Shown: positions 8,878 through 18,214, counted from the stretch's first letter. The stretch: 64,000 nt of DNA from Mucilaginibacter auburnensis (GCF_002797815.1 NZ_PGFJ01000002.1:1364001-1428000), one strand, 5' to 3'. The notes: a model not told the origin generated them from the letters alone. Translations and numbers: made by a program.

Positions 8878-9381
8878 CTATAAGTTTTTCATTTGTTCCC
8901 AAAAGGTGAGCTTATTGGCTTTATTATCCATCATATCGTAAAAGCAGAAGCTATACAGCGTTCGATAGGGTGTAGTTGTAATAAGTGTGTTCAACTGCGG
9001 TTCCGCCATACCGGCGGGAATGGCCTTAGGTCCTAATATCAGCAATCGCTCGGGACTAAAATAAGAAATGATCTCTTCCATTCCCGCAGCATTACGTGCA
9101 ATATTGAGTATGGCAACATCATCCTGTTGATAGCCTTTACGCTCCAATATAGCCTCCAATGCGGTTAAATGTGTAACATCTATAGCTTCCATATCAGGGT
9201 AATGGGTGAGTATCAAAAATTTCTTTTGGTTATTGCCGAGGTAATTGAAGCTAATCGGCGCAGGTTCAGCAACCTTAACAACTTTTTTACTTTGCTGCTC
9301 TTTATCATCGGGCAGCAAATAGATATCTTCGTTTATTATGAACCGAAACGCAGCCGGATGTTCTACTCTCACGTTTAACAA
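8878..9381 (-). CDS. Conserved-looking protein of unknown function upstream of rdgB
   Basis: This is a 167-residue soluble protein with no signal peptide or membrane segment. The first 70 residues are beta-rich (FRFIINEDIYLLP), followed by KFLILTHYPDMEAIDVTHLT and an alpha/beta region (VAILNIARN, RLLILGPKAIPAGM) that resembles a small Rossmann-like fold. The C-terminus ends in LTFWEQMKNL. I do not recognise the family. Its stop lies only 2 bp from the rdgB start, so the two are probably translated together; the link between their functions is unclear. It is divergent from the surA-like gene. Confidence 0.7.
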   Translation of the reverse strand: MLNVRVEHPAAFRFIINEDIYLLPDDKEQQSKKVVKVAEPAPISFNYLGNNQKKFLILTHYPDMEAIDVTHLTALEAILERKGYQQDDVAILNIARNAAGMEEIISYFSPERLLILGPKAIPAGMAEPQLNTLITTTPYRTLYSFCFYDMMDNKANKLTFWEQMKNL

Positions 9382-9537
9382 ATTTTAACCAAAAATAGTT
9401 AAACTGTTTGAAGGTTTATCGGCATATTCGCACAATTGTAAATCTGCGTTATCTTTGCGCTCCCTTATGGGGTGATTTATAATGGATAAGAATTGCCTTA
9501 ATTTGGCGTTTGTTGAGTAAGTACATAATAATTTTAC

Positions 9538-10914
9538 ATGAGAAAGTTTGCATTAGTAGTAATAAGTTTGGTTTTGTTTACCGCAGCCGCCAACGCGCAA
9601 AAGCAGGTGTTGGATAAAATAGTGGCCGTTGTGGGAAGCAATATTATATTGAAGTCAGACCTTGACCTTCAGTATTCGCTATACCTGTCACAGGGTAATC
9701 CGCCAAACCAGGCGGTAAAATGCAATATTTTACAACAGATCATTTCGCAAAAGCTACTTAACCATCAAGCGGTAATAGATAGTATTGAAGTAAAATCAGA
9801 TGAGGTTGATTCTGAGATAGATCGCCGTATGCGCCGCAGCATTCAGCAGGCCGGCGGTGAAGCAAACCTGGAAAAATTCCTGAACAAATCATTAGTTCAG
9901 TATAAAGACGAGATGCGTGGCGACATTAGAGAAGCCATGCTGGCCGAGCGTATGCGCGCTAAGATTACCGAGAAGCTAAACACTACTCCGCAAGACGTTA
10001 AGAAATTTTTTGACGCCATACCTAAAGACAGCCTACCAACTTTTAACAAAGAGGTAGAAGTTGGACAGATAGTTTTTGAACCTAAGTTAACCAAGGAAGA
10101 AAAAGAGGATGCACGTAAAAAAGCGCAGGACTTACTTGACAGGGTTAAAAAAGGCGAAGACTTTGGCGTTTTAGCAAGATTTTATTCCATGGATCCGGGT
10201 TCGGCGCGTGAGGGTGGTGACCTTGGCTTTGGTGACAGACAGAGCTATGTAAAGGAATTTACCGCATGGGCATTTAAATTAAAAACAGGCGAGATATCTC
10301 CGGTTTTTGAAAGCGACTTTGGATTTCACTTTTTACAGGTGATTGAACGCCGTGGTGAAAACGTACACACACGCCATATTTTAATCACCCCAAAAATTAC
10401 CGACGAAAGCGTTAAACGCGCTGAAGCAAAGGCAGATTCGATCTACAACATACTTCAAGAAAATAAAGGCAAAGGCGACTTCTTTTCAAGCGCGGCAAGC
10501 GTATTTTCTGACGACAAGGAAAGTAAATTCAATGGCGGTATGTTATTAAATCCAGCTAACGTTGACACACGTACAACTTTTATTCCTACCAATGTTCTTG
10601 ATCCGCAGATAGCTGTTGTTATTGACACCATGAAAGTTGGACAGGTATCTAAACCGCAAGTATACAAAGACCAGCAGTCGGGCAAAGTAACTTACCGTTT
10701 GTATTATCTGAAATCTGTTACGGATGCGCATAAAGCTAATTTGGAGCAGGACTTTCCTAAGCTAAAGTCACTTACTACTGCTAATAAAATGAACCGTGCC
10801 ATGAGCGAGTGGTTCGAGAAAAAAAGAAAAGAAAACTATATTAAAATAGATAAAGATTACCAGCAATGTCCTGAACTGCAAGGCTGGTCAACTGTAACCG
10901 CATCCATCAAATAA
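9538..10914 (+). CDS. SurA-like periplasmic peptidyl-prolyl isomerase
   Basis: This is a 458-residue periplasmic chaperone that helps outer-membrane proteins fold. The signal peptide is KFALVVISLVLFTAAANAQ. Residues about 22-150 are the SurA N-terminal chaperone domain (LDKIVAVVGSNIILKSDL). Two parvulin-type rotamase domains follow: the first near 174-275, with DPGSAREGGDLGF and ISPVFESDFGFHFLQV; the second near 277-375, starting HTRHILITP and with SDDKESKFNGGML. The final 80 residues return to a helical tail. A TATCTTTG box at 9450-9457 is a candidate promoter element upstream. The moxR gene follows after 17 bp. Confidence 0.92.
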   Translation: MRKFALVVISLVLFTAAANAQKQVLDKIVAVVGSNIILKSDLDLQYSLYLSQGNPPNQAVKCNILQQIISQKLLNHQAVIDSIEVKSDEVDSEIDRRMRRSIQQAGGEANLEKFLNKSLVQYKDEMRGDIREAMLAERMRAKITEKLNTTPQDVKKFFDAIPKDSLPTFNKEVEVGQIVFEPKLTKEEKEDARKKAQDLLDRVKKGEDFGVLARFYSMDPGSAREGGDLGFGDRQSYVKEFTAWAFKLKTGEISPVFESDFGFHFLQVIERRGENVHTRHILITPKITDESVKRAEAKADSIYNILQENKGKGDFFSSAASVFSDDKESKFNGGMLLNPANVDTRTTFIPTNVLDPQIAVVIDTMKVGQVSKPQVYKDQQSGKVTYRLYYLKSVTDAHKANLEQDFPKLKSLTTANKMNRAMSEWFEKKRKENYIKIDKDYQQCPELQGWSTVTASIK

Positions 10915-10931
10915 AACTAAAACCTTCAACT

Positions 10932-11894
10932 ATGCAACACCGATCTGACGTAGAGGCCGCCGATGCCCTAAAACAAGCGTACCAGCAAATACGAACAGAA
11001 ATTGGTAAGGTGATAGTTGGACAGGATGAGGTGGTTAAGTTCATCCTTATCTCTGTTTTTAGTAATGGACACTGCTTGTTGGTTGGTGTACCGGGTTTGG
11101 CTAAAACGCTGCTGGTACAAACCGTATCGCAGGTACTTGACCTGGAGTTTAACCGGATACAGTTTACGCCGGATCTGATGCCATCAGACATCATCGGTGC
11201 GGAGATATTGGGTGAGGACCGTAACTTCAAATTCATCCCGGGGCCGGTTTTTTCAAACATTATTCTGGCTGACGAGATCAACCGTACACCGCCTAAAACG
11301 CAGGCTGCTTTGTTAGAAGCCATGCAGGAAAAAGCAGTAACAGCAGCAGGTGTTACGCATAAACTGGCGCAGCCTTTCTTTGTGTTGGCTACCCAAAACC
11401 CAATTGAACAGGAAGGCACCTACCCCCTACCGGAGGCTCAGTTAGACCGTTTTATGTTTAAGGTATCGCTTAACTACCCTTCGTTTGCAGAGGAAGTTCA
11501 GGTGGTGCGCAATACAACCAGTACGCATAAGCAGGAAGTTACCAAGCATCTCAATGCAGAGCAAATCATCTATTTCCAGAACCTGGTACGCAACATCCCG
11601 GTTGCCGATAATGTATTGGAGTATGCTGTTAAGTTGGTAGCTAAAACCCGTCCCGGCGGCGAGTTTGCGGCACCGAACGTACAGCGCTTATTAAACTGGG
11701 GTGCTGGCCCGCGTGCTTCACAGTATTTAATATTAGGCGCTAAGTGCCATGCTGTTATCAGCGGTAAATACTCACCTGATATTGAAGATGTACAGGCAGT
11801 TGCCAAACCAATTTTAGGTCATCGTATTGTGCGTAGCTACCATGCTGAGGCTGAAGGGCTGACCACAGATGATATCATCGCGCAATTGTTTTAA
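10932..11894 (+). CDS. MoxR-family AAA+ ATPase
   Basis: This 320-residue cytoplasmic AAA+ ATPase belongs to the MoxR group, which acts as a chaperone in maturing protein complexes, often together with DUF58 and VWA-domain proteins. The Walker A motif is LVGVPGLAKTLL near residue 50, and Walker B is IILADEINRTPPKTQAALLE near 115. VLATQNPIEQEGTYPLPEAQ is the family hallmark, and YAVKLVAKTRP with NWGAGPRASQYL belongs to the lid domain. No DUF58 or VWA partner follows; a terminator and the ribosomal cluster come next. It probably shares a transcript with the surA-like gene, from which it is separated by 17 bp. Confidence 0.93.
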   Translation: MQHRSDVEAADALKQAYQQIRTEIGKVIVGQDEVVKFILISVFSNGHCLLVGVPGLAKTLLVQTVSQVLDLEFNRIQFTPDLMPSDIIGAEILGEDRNFKFIPGPVFSNIILADEINRTPPKTQAALLEAMQEKAVTAAGVTHKLAQPFFVLATQNPIEQEGTYPLPEAQLDRFMFKVSLNYPSFAEEVQVVRNTTSTHKQEVTKHLNAEQIIYFQNLVRNIPVADNVLEYAVKLVAKTRPGGEFAAPNVQRLLNWGAGPRASQYLILGAKCHAVISGKYSPDIEDVQAVAKPILGHRIVRSYHAEAEGLTTDDIIAQLF

Positions 11895-11921
11895 AAATAG
11901 AAAACAATTTAAATTTACGGG

Positions 11922-11957
11922 GCGTCTAACTGATAACACATCTTTAGACGCTTTTTT
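11922..11957 (+). terminator. Rho-independent terminator after moxR
   Basis: GCGTCTAA (11922-11929) pairs with TTAGACGC (11944-11951), followed directly by six T residues. It ends the surA-like/moxR transcript before the ribosomal promoter. Confidence 0.88.
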
Positions 11958-12000
11958 ATTTCAGTAATCTCCTGTATTAAAATTATTCCTCCCTACCCCC

Positions 12001-12030
12001 TTGCAAATAAAACAATTAAGCGTATCTTTG
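12001..12030 (+). promoter_or_regulatory. Bacteroidota-type promoter of the rplM operon
   Basis: TTG at 12001-12003 and TATCTTTG at 12023-12030 are separated by 19 bp, matching the Bacteroidota housekeeping consensus (TTG, about 19 bp, TANNTTTG). The rplM start codon follows after about 55 bp. Confidence 0.75.
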
Positions 12031-12084
12031 CAGTCCCGAAAAAGCGGGGTTAAATAAACGTTTTATTAAATTAATTTAAAGCAA

Positions 12085-12522
12085 GTGAATACGTTAAGTT
12101 ACAAAACTGTCTCTGCCAACAAAAAAACCGTTAACAAACAATGGGTTGTTGTTGACGCTGAGGGCGAGATCTTGGGGCGCTTGTCTACAAAGATCGCAAT
12201 GATCATTCGTGGAAAAAACAAGCCTGAATTTACCCCAAACGTAGACTGCGGTGATAACGTTATTGTTATCAATGCAGACAAGGTAAAGCTTACCGGAAAC
12301 AAATTTAGCGACAAGCAATATGTTTCATACACCGGTTATCCGGGCGGTCAGCGTTTCATTTCTCCTAAGGAGTTAATGGCTAAACATCCAACACGCGTAA
12401 TTGAAAAAGCCGTACGTGGTATGTTACCTAAAAGTCGTTTGGGCAAAGCATTATTCGGCAATTTGCATGTATATGCAGGTGCTGAGCATCCTCATGCTGC
12501 ACAAAACCCAAAAGCTATTTAA
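12085..12522 (+). CDS. rplM: Ribosomal protein L13
   Basis: This large-subunit ribosomal protein binds 23S rRNA early in assembly. The 145-residue product is of normal length and begins at GTG 12085 (NTLSYKTVSANKK). The segment WVVVDAEGEILGRLSTKIA and the motif IRGKNKPEFTPNVDCGDNVI are diagnostic. VRGMLPKSRLGKALFGNLHV completes the conserved core. It is the first gene of rplM-rpsI-rpsB-tsf and carries the TTG/TATCTTTG promoter upstream; rpsI follows after 23 bp. Confidence 0.98.
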   Translation: MNTLSYKTVSANKKTVNKQWVVVDAEGEILGRLSTKIAMIIRGKNKPEFTPNVDCGDNVIVINADKVKLTGNKFSDKQYVSYTGYPGGQRFISPKELMAKHPTRVIEKAVRGMLPKSRLGKALFGNLHVYAGAEHPHAAQNPKAI

Positions 12523-12545
12523 TCATTAACTAAGGAAAAAAGAAA

Positions 12546-12932
12546 ATGCCAACAACAAACACTTCTGGCAGAAGAAAAACAGCCGTTGCACGTATCTACC
12601 TTAGCGAAGGTAGCGGTGCTATTACCGTTAACGGTAAAGATTACAAAGAGTATTTCCCAACATTACCATTACAGTACGTAGTTACTCAATCAACTGAAGT
12701 TGCAGGTGTTGCAGGTCAGTATGATGTTAAAGTAAACGTTGCAGGTGGTGGTGTTAAAGGACAGGCAGAAGCCGTTCGTTTAGCTATTGCTAAAGCTATT
12801 GTTGAACTTGATGCTGATAAGAAACCGGCATTGCGCGCTAAAGGTTTAATGACACGTGATAACCGTATGGTTGAGCGTAAAAAACCAGGTCGCCGCAAAG
12901 CACGTAAGAGATTCCAATTCAGTAAACGTTAA
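12546..12932 (+). CDS. rpsI: Ribosomal protein S9
   Basis: This small-subunit protein has a C-terminal tail that reaches the decoding centre and contacts tRNA in the P site. The 128-residue product shows SGRRKTAVARIYLSEGSG at the N-terminus and ITVNGKDYKEYFP. The basic C-terminus has RDNRMVERKKPGRRKARKRF and ends FSKR, the expected extended tail. It is co-transcribed with rplM upstream and rpsB downstream, with gaps of 23 and 21 bp. Confidence 0.98.
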   Translation: MPTTNTSGRRKTAVARIYLSEGSGAITVNGKDYKEYFPTLPLQYVVTQSTEVAGVAGQYDVKVNVAGGGVKGQAEAVRLAIAKAIVELDADKKPALRAKGLMTRDNRMVERKKPGRRKARKRFQFSKR

Positions 12933-12953
12933 TCTATTAAGGAGAGTAAAACA

Positions 12954-13799
12954 ATGGCAAGAACAACATACGACGAGTTACTGGAAGCAGGTGTACACTT
13001 TGGTCACCTTACCCGCAAATGGGATCCGAAAATGTCTCAGTACATTTTCATGGAGCGCAACGGTATCCACATTATCGATTTAAATAAAACTTTGGCTAAA
13101 GTTGAAGAAGCTGCAGCCGCTATAAAACAAATTGTAAAATCAGGCCGCAAGGTATTATTCGTAGCTACAAAAAAGCAAGCTAAGGATATTGTTGCCGAAC
13201 ACGCAAAAAGCGTAAACATGCCTTTCATTACCGAACGTTGGTTAGGTGGTATGTTAACTAACTTTGCTACCGTACGTAAGTCAATCAAAAAAATGTCAAA
13301 CATTGACAAATTGACTAAAGACGGTACTTACAGCAATCTTTCTAAAAAAGAAAGACTGATGATTCAGCGTGAGCGTATTAAACTGGAAACTTTATTAGGT
13401 GGTATTGCTGACCTGAACCGTTTACCGGCTGCGTTATTCCTGATCGACGTTAAAAAAGAACATATCGCAGTTTCTGAAGCATTGAAGTTAAATATCCCAA
13501 CCTTCGCAATGGTTGATACTAACTCTGATCCTTCAAACATTGACTTCCCTATCCCTGCTAACGATGACGCTACAAAATCAATTTCATTGATCACCGGCAT
13601 TATCATCAAAGCTATTGAAGAAGGCCTGGAAGAGCGTAAACGCGAGAAAGATGACGAAGCAGAGAAAGAAGCTGCTCAGGCTAAAGCGAAAGCTGACGCT
13701 CCTGAAACAGCTGAAGGCAAAAGAGCCCGCAAAGCTCCGGTTGAAGCTGCTGCTGCCGTAGAGGACGACGCTCCTGCTGCTGAAGGTTCTGAAGAATAA
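12954..13799 (+). CDS. rpsB: Ribosomal protein S2
   Basis: This small-subunit protein is added late in 30S assembly and is needed to bind S1. The 281-residue product begins ARTTYDELLEAGVHFGHLTR, followed by WDPKMSQYIFMERNGIHIID, both family signatures. WLGGMLTNFATV and PTFAMVDTNSDPSNIDFPIP are further diagnostic stretches. The last 50 residues are an Ala/Glu/Lys-rich acidic tail, longer than in E. coli and frequent in Bacteroidota. A composite palindromic repeat fills the gap before tsf. Confidence 0.98.
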   Translation: MARTTYDELLEAGVHFGHLTRKWDPKMSQYIFMERNGIHIIDLNKTLAKVEEAAAAIKQIVKSGRKVLFVATKKQAKDIVAEHAKSVNMPFITERWLGGMLTNFATVRKSIKKMSNIDKLTKDGTYSNLSKKERLMIQRERIKLETLLGGIADLNRLPAALFLIDVKKEHIAVSEALKLNIPTFAMVDTNSDPSNIDFPIPANDDATKSISLITGIIIKAIEEGLEERKREKDDEAEKEAAQAKAKADAPETAEGKRARKAPVEAAAAVEDDAPAAEGSEE

Positions 13800-13800
13800 G

Positions 13801-13881
13801 CCCCCGTCCCCTGGAGGGGGAGTAAATAAAAATTAATAAACATACACTTTCAAGCCCCCTTTAGGGGGTTTGGGGGTTTAA
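13801..13881. repeat. Composite CCCCC/GGGGG palindrome, copy 1
   Basis: Two GC-rich palindromes, CCCCCGTCCCCTGGAGGGGG (13802-13821) and AGCCCCCTTTAGGGGG (13854-13869, followed by a further TTTGGGGGTTT), are separated by an AT-rich spacer. The same pair occurs in inverted orientation at 27774-27857. It sits between rpsB and tsf, genes expected to be co-transcribed, so full termination is unlikely. Confidence 0.7.
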
Positions 13882-13893
13882 ACACATAATAAA

Positions 13894-14745
13894 ATGTCTA
13901 CAGTACAAATATCTGCCGCTGATGTAAATAAATTACGCCAGCAAACCGGTGCCGGTATGATGGATTGCAAAAAAGCTTTGACCGAAACTAACGGCGACTT
14001 TGAAGCAGCCATTGATTATTTAAGAAAAAAAGGTGCTAAAGTAGCTGCCAGCCGTCAGGACCGTGAATCAAACGAAGGTGTTGTTATTGCACGTTCTTCT
14101 GCTGATGGTAAACGCGGTGTTATTATTGAGCTGAACTGCGAAACAGACTTTGTTGCTAAAAACGCTGAGTTTATTGCTTTTGCTAACGCAATTGCTAACG
14201 AAGCTGTTGAGCAAAACCCACAATCATTAGAAGAGCTGAACCAACTGTCAATTGATGTTGAGAACTCACGCGTTAGCATTGCTGAAGCTGCAGTTGAAAA
14301 AACAGGTAAGATTGGCGAAAAAATTGGCGTATCAAAATACGAAGTTGTTGAAGGCGAAAAAGTTGTTGCTTACATTCACGGTAATTTCCGTTTAGGCGTA
14401 TTAGTTGGCCTAAGCGCTAACGTAGCCGGTGCTGACGAAGCAGGTAAAGACGTAGCTATGCAAATTGCTGCTATGAACCCTGTAGCAATTGACAAAGACG
14501 GTGTTGACGCTTCAACTATTGAGCGCGAGCTTGAAATTGCTAAAGATCAGATCCGTGCAGAAGGCAAACCAGAAGAAATGGTTGAGAAAATTGCTGCCGG
14601 TAAATTAAATAAATTCTACAAAGACTCTACTTTGTTAAACCAGGAGTTTGTTAAAGACTCATCAAAAAATGTTGCTCAGTTTTTGAGCGGTGTTGATAAA
14701 GGTTTAACGGTAACCGCCTTTAAGCGAGTAGCTTTAGGAGCTTAA
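13894..14745 (+). CDS. tsf: Elongation factor Ts
   Basis: EF-Ts is the guanine-nucleotide exchange factor that recycles EF-Tu from GDP to GTP during translation. The 283-residue product begins with a UBA-like domain containing VNKLRQQTGAGMMDCKKALT and DFEAAIDYLRKKGA. The EF-Tu contact segment NCETDFVAKN follows. The dimerisation core includes VVAYIHGNFRLGVLVGLS, and DSTLLNQEFVKD lies near the C-terminus. The rpsB-tsf order is conserved in most bacteria. A strong terminator follows. Confidence 0.98.
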   Translation: MSTVQISAADVNKLRQQTGAGMMDCKKALTETNGDFEAAIDYLRKKGAKVAASRQDRESNEGVVIARSSADGKRGVIIELNCETDFVAKNAEFIAFANAIANEAVEQNPQSLEELNQLSIDVENSRVSIAEAAVEKTGKIGEKIGVSKYEVVEGEKVVAYIHGNFRLGVLVGLSANVAGADEAGKDVAMQIAAMNPVAIDKDGVDASTIERELEIAKDQIRAEGKPEEMVEKIAAGKLNKFYKDSTLLNQEFVKDSSKNVAQFLSGVDKGLTVTAFKRVALGA

Positions 14746-14754
14746 TACTATTAT

Positions 14755-14785
14755 CCCCCTCGTTTACACGAGGGGGATTTTTTTT
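14755..14785 (+). terminator. Rho-independent terminator after tsf
   Basis: CCCCCTCG (14755-14762) pairs with CGAGGGGG (14769-14776) around a 6-base loop, followed by A and an eight-T run. It ends the rplM-rpsI-rpsB-tsf operon. Confidence 0.92.
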
Positions 14786-14949
14786 GCCTAAAAAAATTGA
14801 ATGTAGAGACGCTGCATTCTGCGCTTTACTTCACAACATCTGAGACGCACGATATTGCGGCTCTACTTTTATGATGGTGTTAACAAATACCACATAAAAT
14901 TTTAACAGTAATATTTATTCTATATTTTTGGTAAACCCACAACATCCTT

Positions 14950-15654
14950 ATGAAATATAAAAGAATCCTACTAAAACTAAGCGGAGAATCATTAATGGGC
15001 GACCGTCAGTACGGTATTGACAACAAGCAGGTACTGCAATACGCTCAAGACATTAAAAACGTTCACGAACAAGGAATAGAAATAGCAGTTGTAGTAGGAG
15101 GCGGTAATATATTCAGGGGCCTGAGTGCTGAAAAATCAGGCATGGAGCGCGCTCAAGCCGATTATATGGGAATGCTGGCCACCGTTATTAACTGTATGGC
15201 GCTGCAAAATGCCCTCGAAACCGTAGGTGTTGAAACCCGTTTGCAATCGGCCATTAAAATGGAGCAGATCTGCGAGCCATATATCCGCCGTCGTGCTATG
15301 CGCCATCTGGAGTTAGGCAAGATAGTGATATTTGGCGCCGGTACGGGTAACCCTTATTTTACTACTGATACTGCTGCGTCTTTACGTGCTATTGAAATAA
15401 AAGCAGATGTTGTGTTAAAAGGAACGCGTGTTGATGGCATTTACACTGCCGACCCTGAGAAAGATCCAACCGCTACCCGTTTTGACGAAATATCATTCCA
15501 GGAAGTTTATGACAAGGGGCTTAACGTAATGGACATGACCGCCATAACCCTTTGCCAGGAAAACAAATTGCCTATTATAGTTTTTGATATGAACAAAGAA
15601 GGCAACTTTATGAAGATAGCTAATGGTGAGCCTATTGGAACGCTGGTAAAATAG
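14950..15654 (+). CDS. pyrH: UMP kinase
   Basis: This enzyme phosphorylates UMP to UDP with ATP in pyrimidine nucleotide synthesis. The 234-residue product belongs to the amino-acid-kinase fold: [20 protein letters not shown] at the N-terminus, then [11 protein letters not shown] for phosphate binding. [18 protein letters not shown] is the UMP-site region, and [16 protein letters not shown] is diagnostic. [12 protein letters not shown] is the nucleotide loop. It lies between tsf and frr, the conserved order in many bacteria. A long inverted repeat separates it from frr. Confidence 0.97.
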   Translation: MKYKRILLKLSGESLMGDRQYGIDNKQVLQYAQDIKNVHEQGIEIAVVVGGGNIFRGLSAEKSGMERAQADYMGMLATVINCMALQNALETVGVETRLQSAIKMEQICEPYIRRRAMRHLELGKIVIFGAGTGNPYFTTDTAASLRAIEIKADVVLKGTRVDGIYTADPEKDPTATRFDEISFQEVYDKGLNVMDMTAITLCQENKLPIIVFDMNKEGNFMKIANGEPIGTLVK

Positions 15655-15660
15655 ATAAGA

Positions 15661-15735
15661 TCTAAGAATTACGAAACAAGAACAAAGGCGAGTTAGGAAA
15701 TCTTAACTCTTATTTCTTAGTTCTTGTCTCTAATC
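15661..15735. repeat. Long inverted repeat, ACAAGAAC/GTTCTTGT copy (family member A)
   Basis: GAGTTAGGA (15690-15698) pairs with TCTTAACTC (15701-15709), with one G-T pair. ACAAGAAC (15676-15683) pairs with GTTCTTGT (15720-15727). It lies between pyrH and frr and resembles the inverted repeats at 31531, 32707 and 38393. Confidence 0.6.
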
Positions 15736-15768
15736 CCTATTTTTGACAAAATTTTCAAAAAATAAGCA

Positions 15769-16332
15769 ATGAGCGAACTCATTAAAAAGCAGATAAGCGA
15801 CGCTAAGGCAGCAATGGATAAGGCCATAGCGCACACTGATAGCGAATTAAATAAAATACGTGCCGGTAAGGCAAGTCCGTCAATGTTGGACGACATTGTT
15901 GTAGAATACTACGGTACTCCTACCCCATTAAGTCAGGTTGGCAGCGTTAACACGCCTGATGCACGTACCATTGTTATTCAACCATGGGAAAAATCATTGT
16001 TAAACCCAATTGAAAAAGCTATTAAAGAAGCTAATCTGGGCGTTAACCCGCAAAACGATGGTGTAATTATCCGCATCAATGTACCGCCGCTTACTGAAGA
16101 GCGCCGTCGTGATCTGGTAAAGAAAGCCAAAGCAGAGGCAGAGACCGGCAAAGTTGCTGTGCGTAACATCCGTAAAGATGCTAATGAGAAAATTAAGAAA
16201 TTGAAATCTGAAGGTGTATCTGAAGATGAGATAAAAACCGGCGAAGCTGAAGTTCAGAAACTAACCGACTCATACATAGTTAAAGTTGACCAACTGGCTG
16301 ATGCCAAAGAGAAAGATATAATGACGGTGTAA
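15769..16332 (+). CDS. frr: Ribosome recycling factor
   Basis: With EF-G, this factor splits the ribosome after termination so that its subunits can be reused. The 187-residue product has normal length. Key parts are HTDSELNKIRAGKASPSMLD at the N-terminal helix, VEYYGTPTPLSQVGSVNTPD in the globular domain, and PPLTEERRRDLVKKAKAEAE leading into the helical bundle, which continues with VAVRNIRKDANEKIKKL. A terminator overlaps the region just past the stop codon. Confidence 0.98.
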   Translation: MSELIKKQISDAKAAMDKAIAHTDSELNKIRAGKASPSMLDDIVVEYYGTPTPLSQVGSVNTPDARTIVIQPWEKSLLNPIEKAIKEANLGVNPQNDGVIIRINVPPLTEERRRDLVKKAKAEAETGKVAVRNIRKDANEKIKKLKSEGVSEDEIKTGEAEVQKLTDSYIVKVDQLADAKEKDIMTV

Positions 16333-16356
16333 TTTAACCCCATTGTCAAATTAAAC

Positions 16357-16388
16357 GGGAATGAGCTACTTAGCCATTCCCTTTTTTT
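16357..16388 (+). terminator. Rho-independent terminator after frr
   Basis: GGGAATG (16357-16363) pairs with CATTCCC (16375-16381), and seven T residues follow. The stem includes an ATG at 16361 that opens a longer frame for the next gene, which argues against that start. Confidence 0.88.
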
Positions 16389-16405
16389 ATGTTTGCACAC
16401 GTATT

Positions 16406-18169
16406 ATGAATATACTCTTATCCTATCTCAAAAAACATAAATGGACAGTTGTACTGGCACTTGTTCTTGCCGGTTTAAACATTGGTTTTTCCCTTATTGA
16501 CCCCATGATCACAGGGACTATAATGGACAAATACATTATTGTACCAAAAAACGGTGTTCAACTTACTTATGAGGAGCGCTTATGGGGTGCAATGGGCCTT
16601 ATAGGTTTGGCTATTGGCGCGGCAATGGTATCGCGTATTGCAAAAAACTTTCAAGACTACTTTACCAATATCATTGTTCAAAAAACAGGTGCCGAGATGT
16701 ACGCCGATGGCTTAAAGCATTCGCTTGAGCTACCTTACCAGGTTTTTGAGGACCAGCGCAGCGGCGAAACGTTAGGCATCTTACAAAAGGTACGCACAGA
16801 CAGTGAGAAGTTCATCACGTCGTTTATCAGCGTGTTGTTTGTTAGTTTGGTAGGGATGATCTTTGTTATCATTTATTCCCTTAAAGTAAACTACCAGGTA
16901 ACGTTAGTGTATTTTTGTGCCATCCCTATCATCATGCTGGTTAGTATGGCCCTAAGCAAGCGCATTAAAGCCATACAGAAAAAAATTGTTGCCGAAACCA
17001 CTTCCCTGGCCGGTTCTACTACTGAATCATTAAGAAACATTGAGTTGGTTAAAAGTTTGGGCCTGGCTAAACAGGAAATTGAGCGCCTCAACAAAACCAC
17101 CTATAAAATACTCGACCTTGAACTTAAGAAAGTAAAGTTTGTGCGCAGCATGAGCTTTATACAGGGCACTACAGTAAACTTTGTAAGGAGTGCAATGGTG
17201 CTGGTTTTGTTGGTATTGATCTTCAAGAACGAGCTTACTGCGGGAGATTACCTGAAGTTTTTATTCTACTCCTTCTTCCTGTTCAACCCATTGCAGGAGT
17301 TGGGTAATGTAATACAATCATGGCGCGAGGCGCAGGTATCGTTGGCTAACTTTGAGGGTATCATCAATACGCCTATTGACAAAAAACCTGAGAAGCCTGT
17401 GTTGTTAGAGAAAGTAAAAAAACTAACGTTTGACAACGTAAGCTTTAAGCACTTAACCGCTAACCGCAACGCGCTTAACCACATTAGCTTTGAAACCAAT
17501 ACCGGCGAAACCATTGCTTTTGTGGGGCCATCAGGTTCGGGTAAAACAACTTTGGTTAAGTTACTGGTTGGTTTGTATCAGCCGCTGGAGGGTGATATTC
17601 TCTACAACGGTGTTTTAAGCAAGGAACTCGACCTTGACCAACTGCGTGAACGCATTGGCTTTGTAACCCAGGATACCCAACTGTTCTCGGGTACCATACG
17701 GGAGAACCTGCAGTTTGTTCGTCCGGGCGCTACAGATGAGGAGTGTATGAACGTTTTACACCGTGCCGCCTGCCAGAGCTTACTTGCCCGGGCTACCAAC
17801 GGCTTGGATACCGTTATTGGTGAAGGCGGTGTGAAGGTATCTGGTGGTGAGAAGCAGCGTTTATCTATTGCACGTGCCTTGCTGCGCAGGCCGGATTTAC
17901 TGGTGTTTGATGAGGCCACCTCATCGCTGGACTCGCTGACTGAAGAAGAAATTACCGAAACCATTAAGGATGTATCTGTACTGAAAGATCACATCACCAT
18001 ATTGATAGCCCACCGCCTGTCAACCATTATGCATGCCGACAGGATATACGTGCTGGAAAAAGGCCGTATAATTGAATCGGGCGGGCATACGGAATTGTTG
18101 CTACAAAAGGGACTTTACTATGCTATGTGGCGTCAGCAGATAGGTGAGAAGATCACAGCAGACGAGTAA
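16406..18169 (+). CDS. ABC exporter, fused permease and ATPase
   Basis: This 587-residue half-transporter of the MsbA/LmrA-type probably works as a homodimer in the inner membrane. Residues about 1-310 form the six-helix membrane domain (TVVLALVLAGLNIGFSLIDP and later FVSLVGMIFVIIYSL). The ATPase follows, with Walker A FVGPSGSGKTTLVKLL, Q-loop FVTQDTQLFSG, signature VSGGEKQRLSIARALL, and Walker B LLVFDEATSSLDSL. The switch histidine is in ILIAHRLSTI. I chose ATG 16406 because the longer frame from 16361 starts inside the frr terminator. The cargo cannot be predicted; lipid, peptide and drug export are all possible. Confidence 0.9.
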   Translation: MNILLSYLKKHKWTVVLALVLAGLNIGFSLIDPMITGTIMDKYIIVPKNGVQLTYEERLWGAMGLIGLAIGAAMVSRIAKNFQDYFTNIIVQKTGAEMYADGLKHSLELPYQVFEDQRSGETLGILQKVRTDSEKFITSFISVLFVSLVGMIFVIIYSLKVNYQVTLVYFCAIPIIMLVSMALSKRIKAIQKKIVAETTSLAGSTTESLRNIELVKSLGLAKQEIERLNKTTYKILDLELKKVKFVRSMSFIQGTTVNFVRSAMVLVLLVLIFKNELTAGDYLKFLFYSFFLFNPLQELGNVIQSWREAQVSLANFEGIINTPIDKKPEKPVLLEKVKKLTFDNVSFKHLTANRNALNHISFETNTGETIAFVGPSGSGKTTLVKLLVGLYQPLEGDILYNGVLSKELDLDQLRERIGFVTQDTQLFSGTIRENLQFVRPGATDEECMNVLHRAACQSLLARATNGLDTVIGEGGVKVSGGEKQRLSIARALLRRPDLLVFDEATSSLDSLTEEEITETIKDVSVLKDHITILIAHRLSTIMHADRIYVLEKGRIIESGGHTELLLQKGLYYAMWRQQIGEKITADE

Positions 18170-18214
18170 AAGTGTTACAATTTTACGTGAGACACTGCTT
18201 GCTTTTGGTGACAA

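Noticed and set aside
8878..8902. An upstream start for rdgB
   Set aside because: The extra nine residues overlap the end of the preceding gene, and the family N-terminus begins at MQQLVFATNN.
16361..16405. An earlier ATG for the ABC exporter
   Set aside because: It lies in the stem of the frr terminator, and the 15 extra residues are not like family N-termini.
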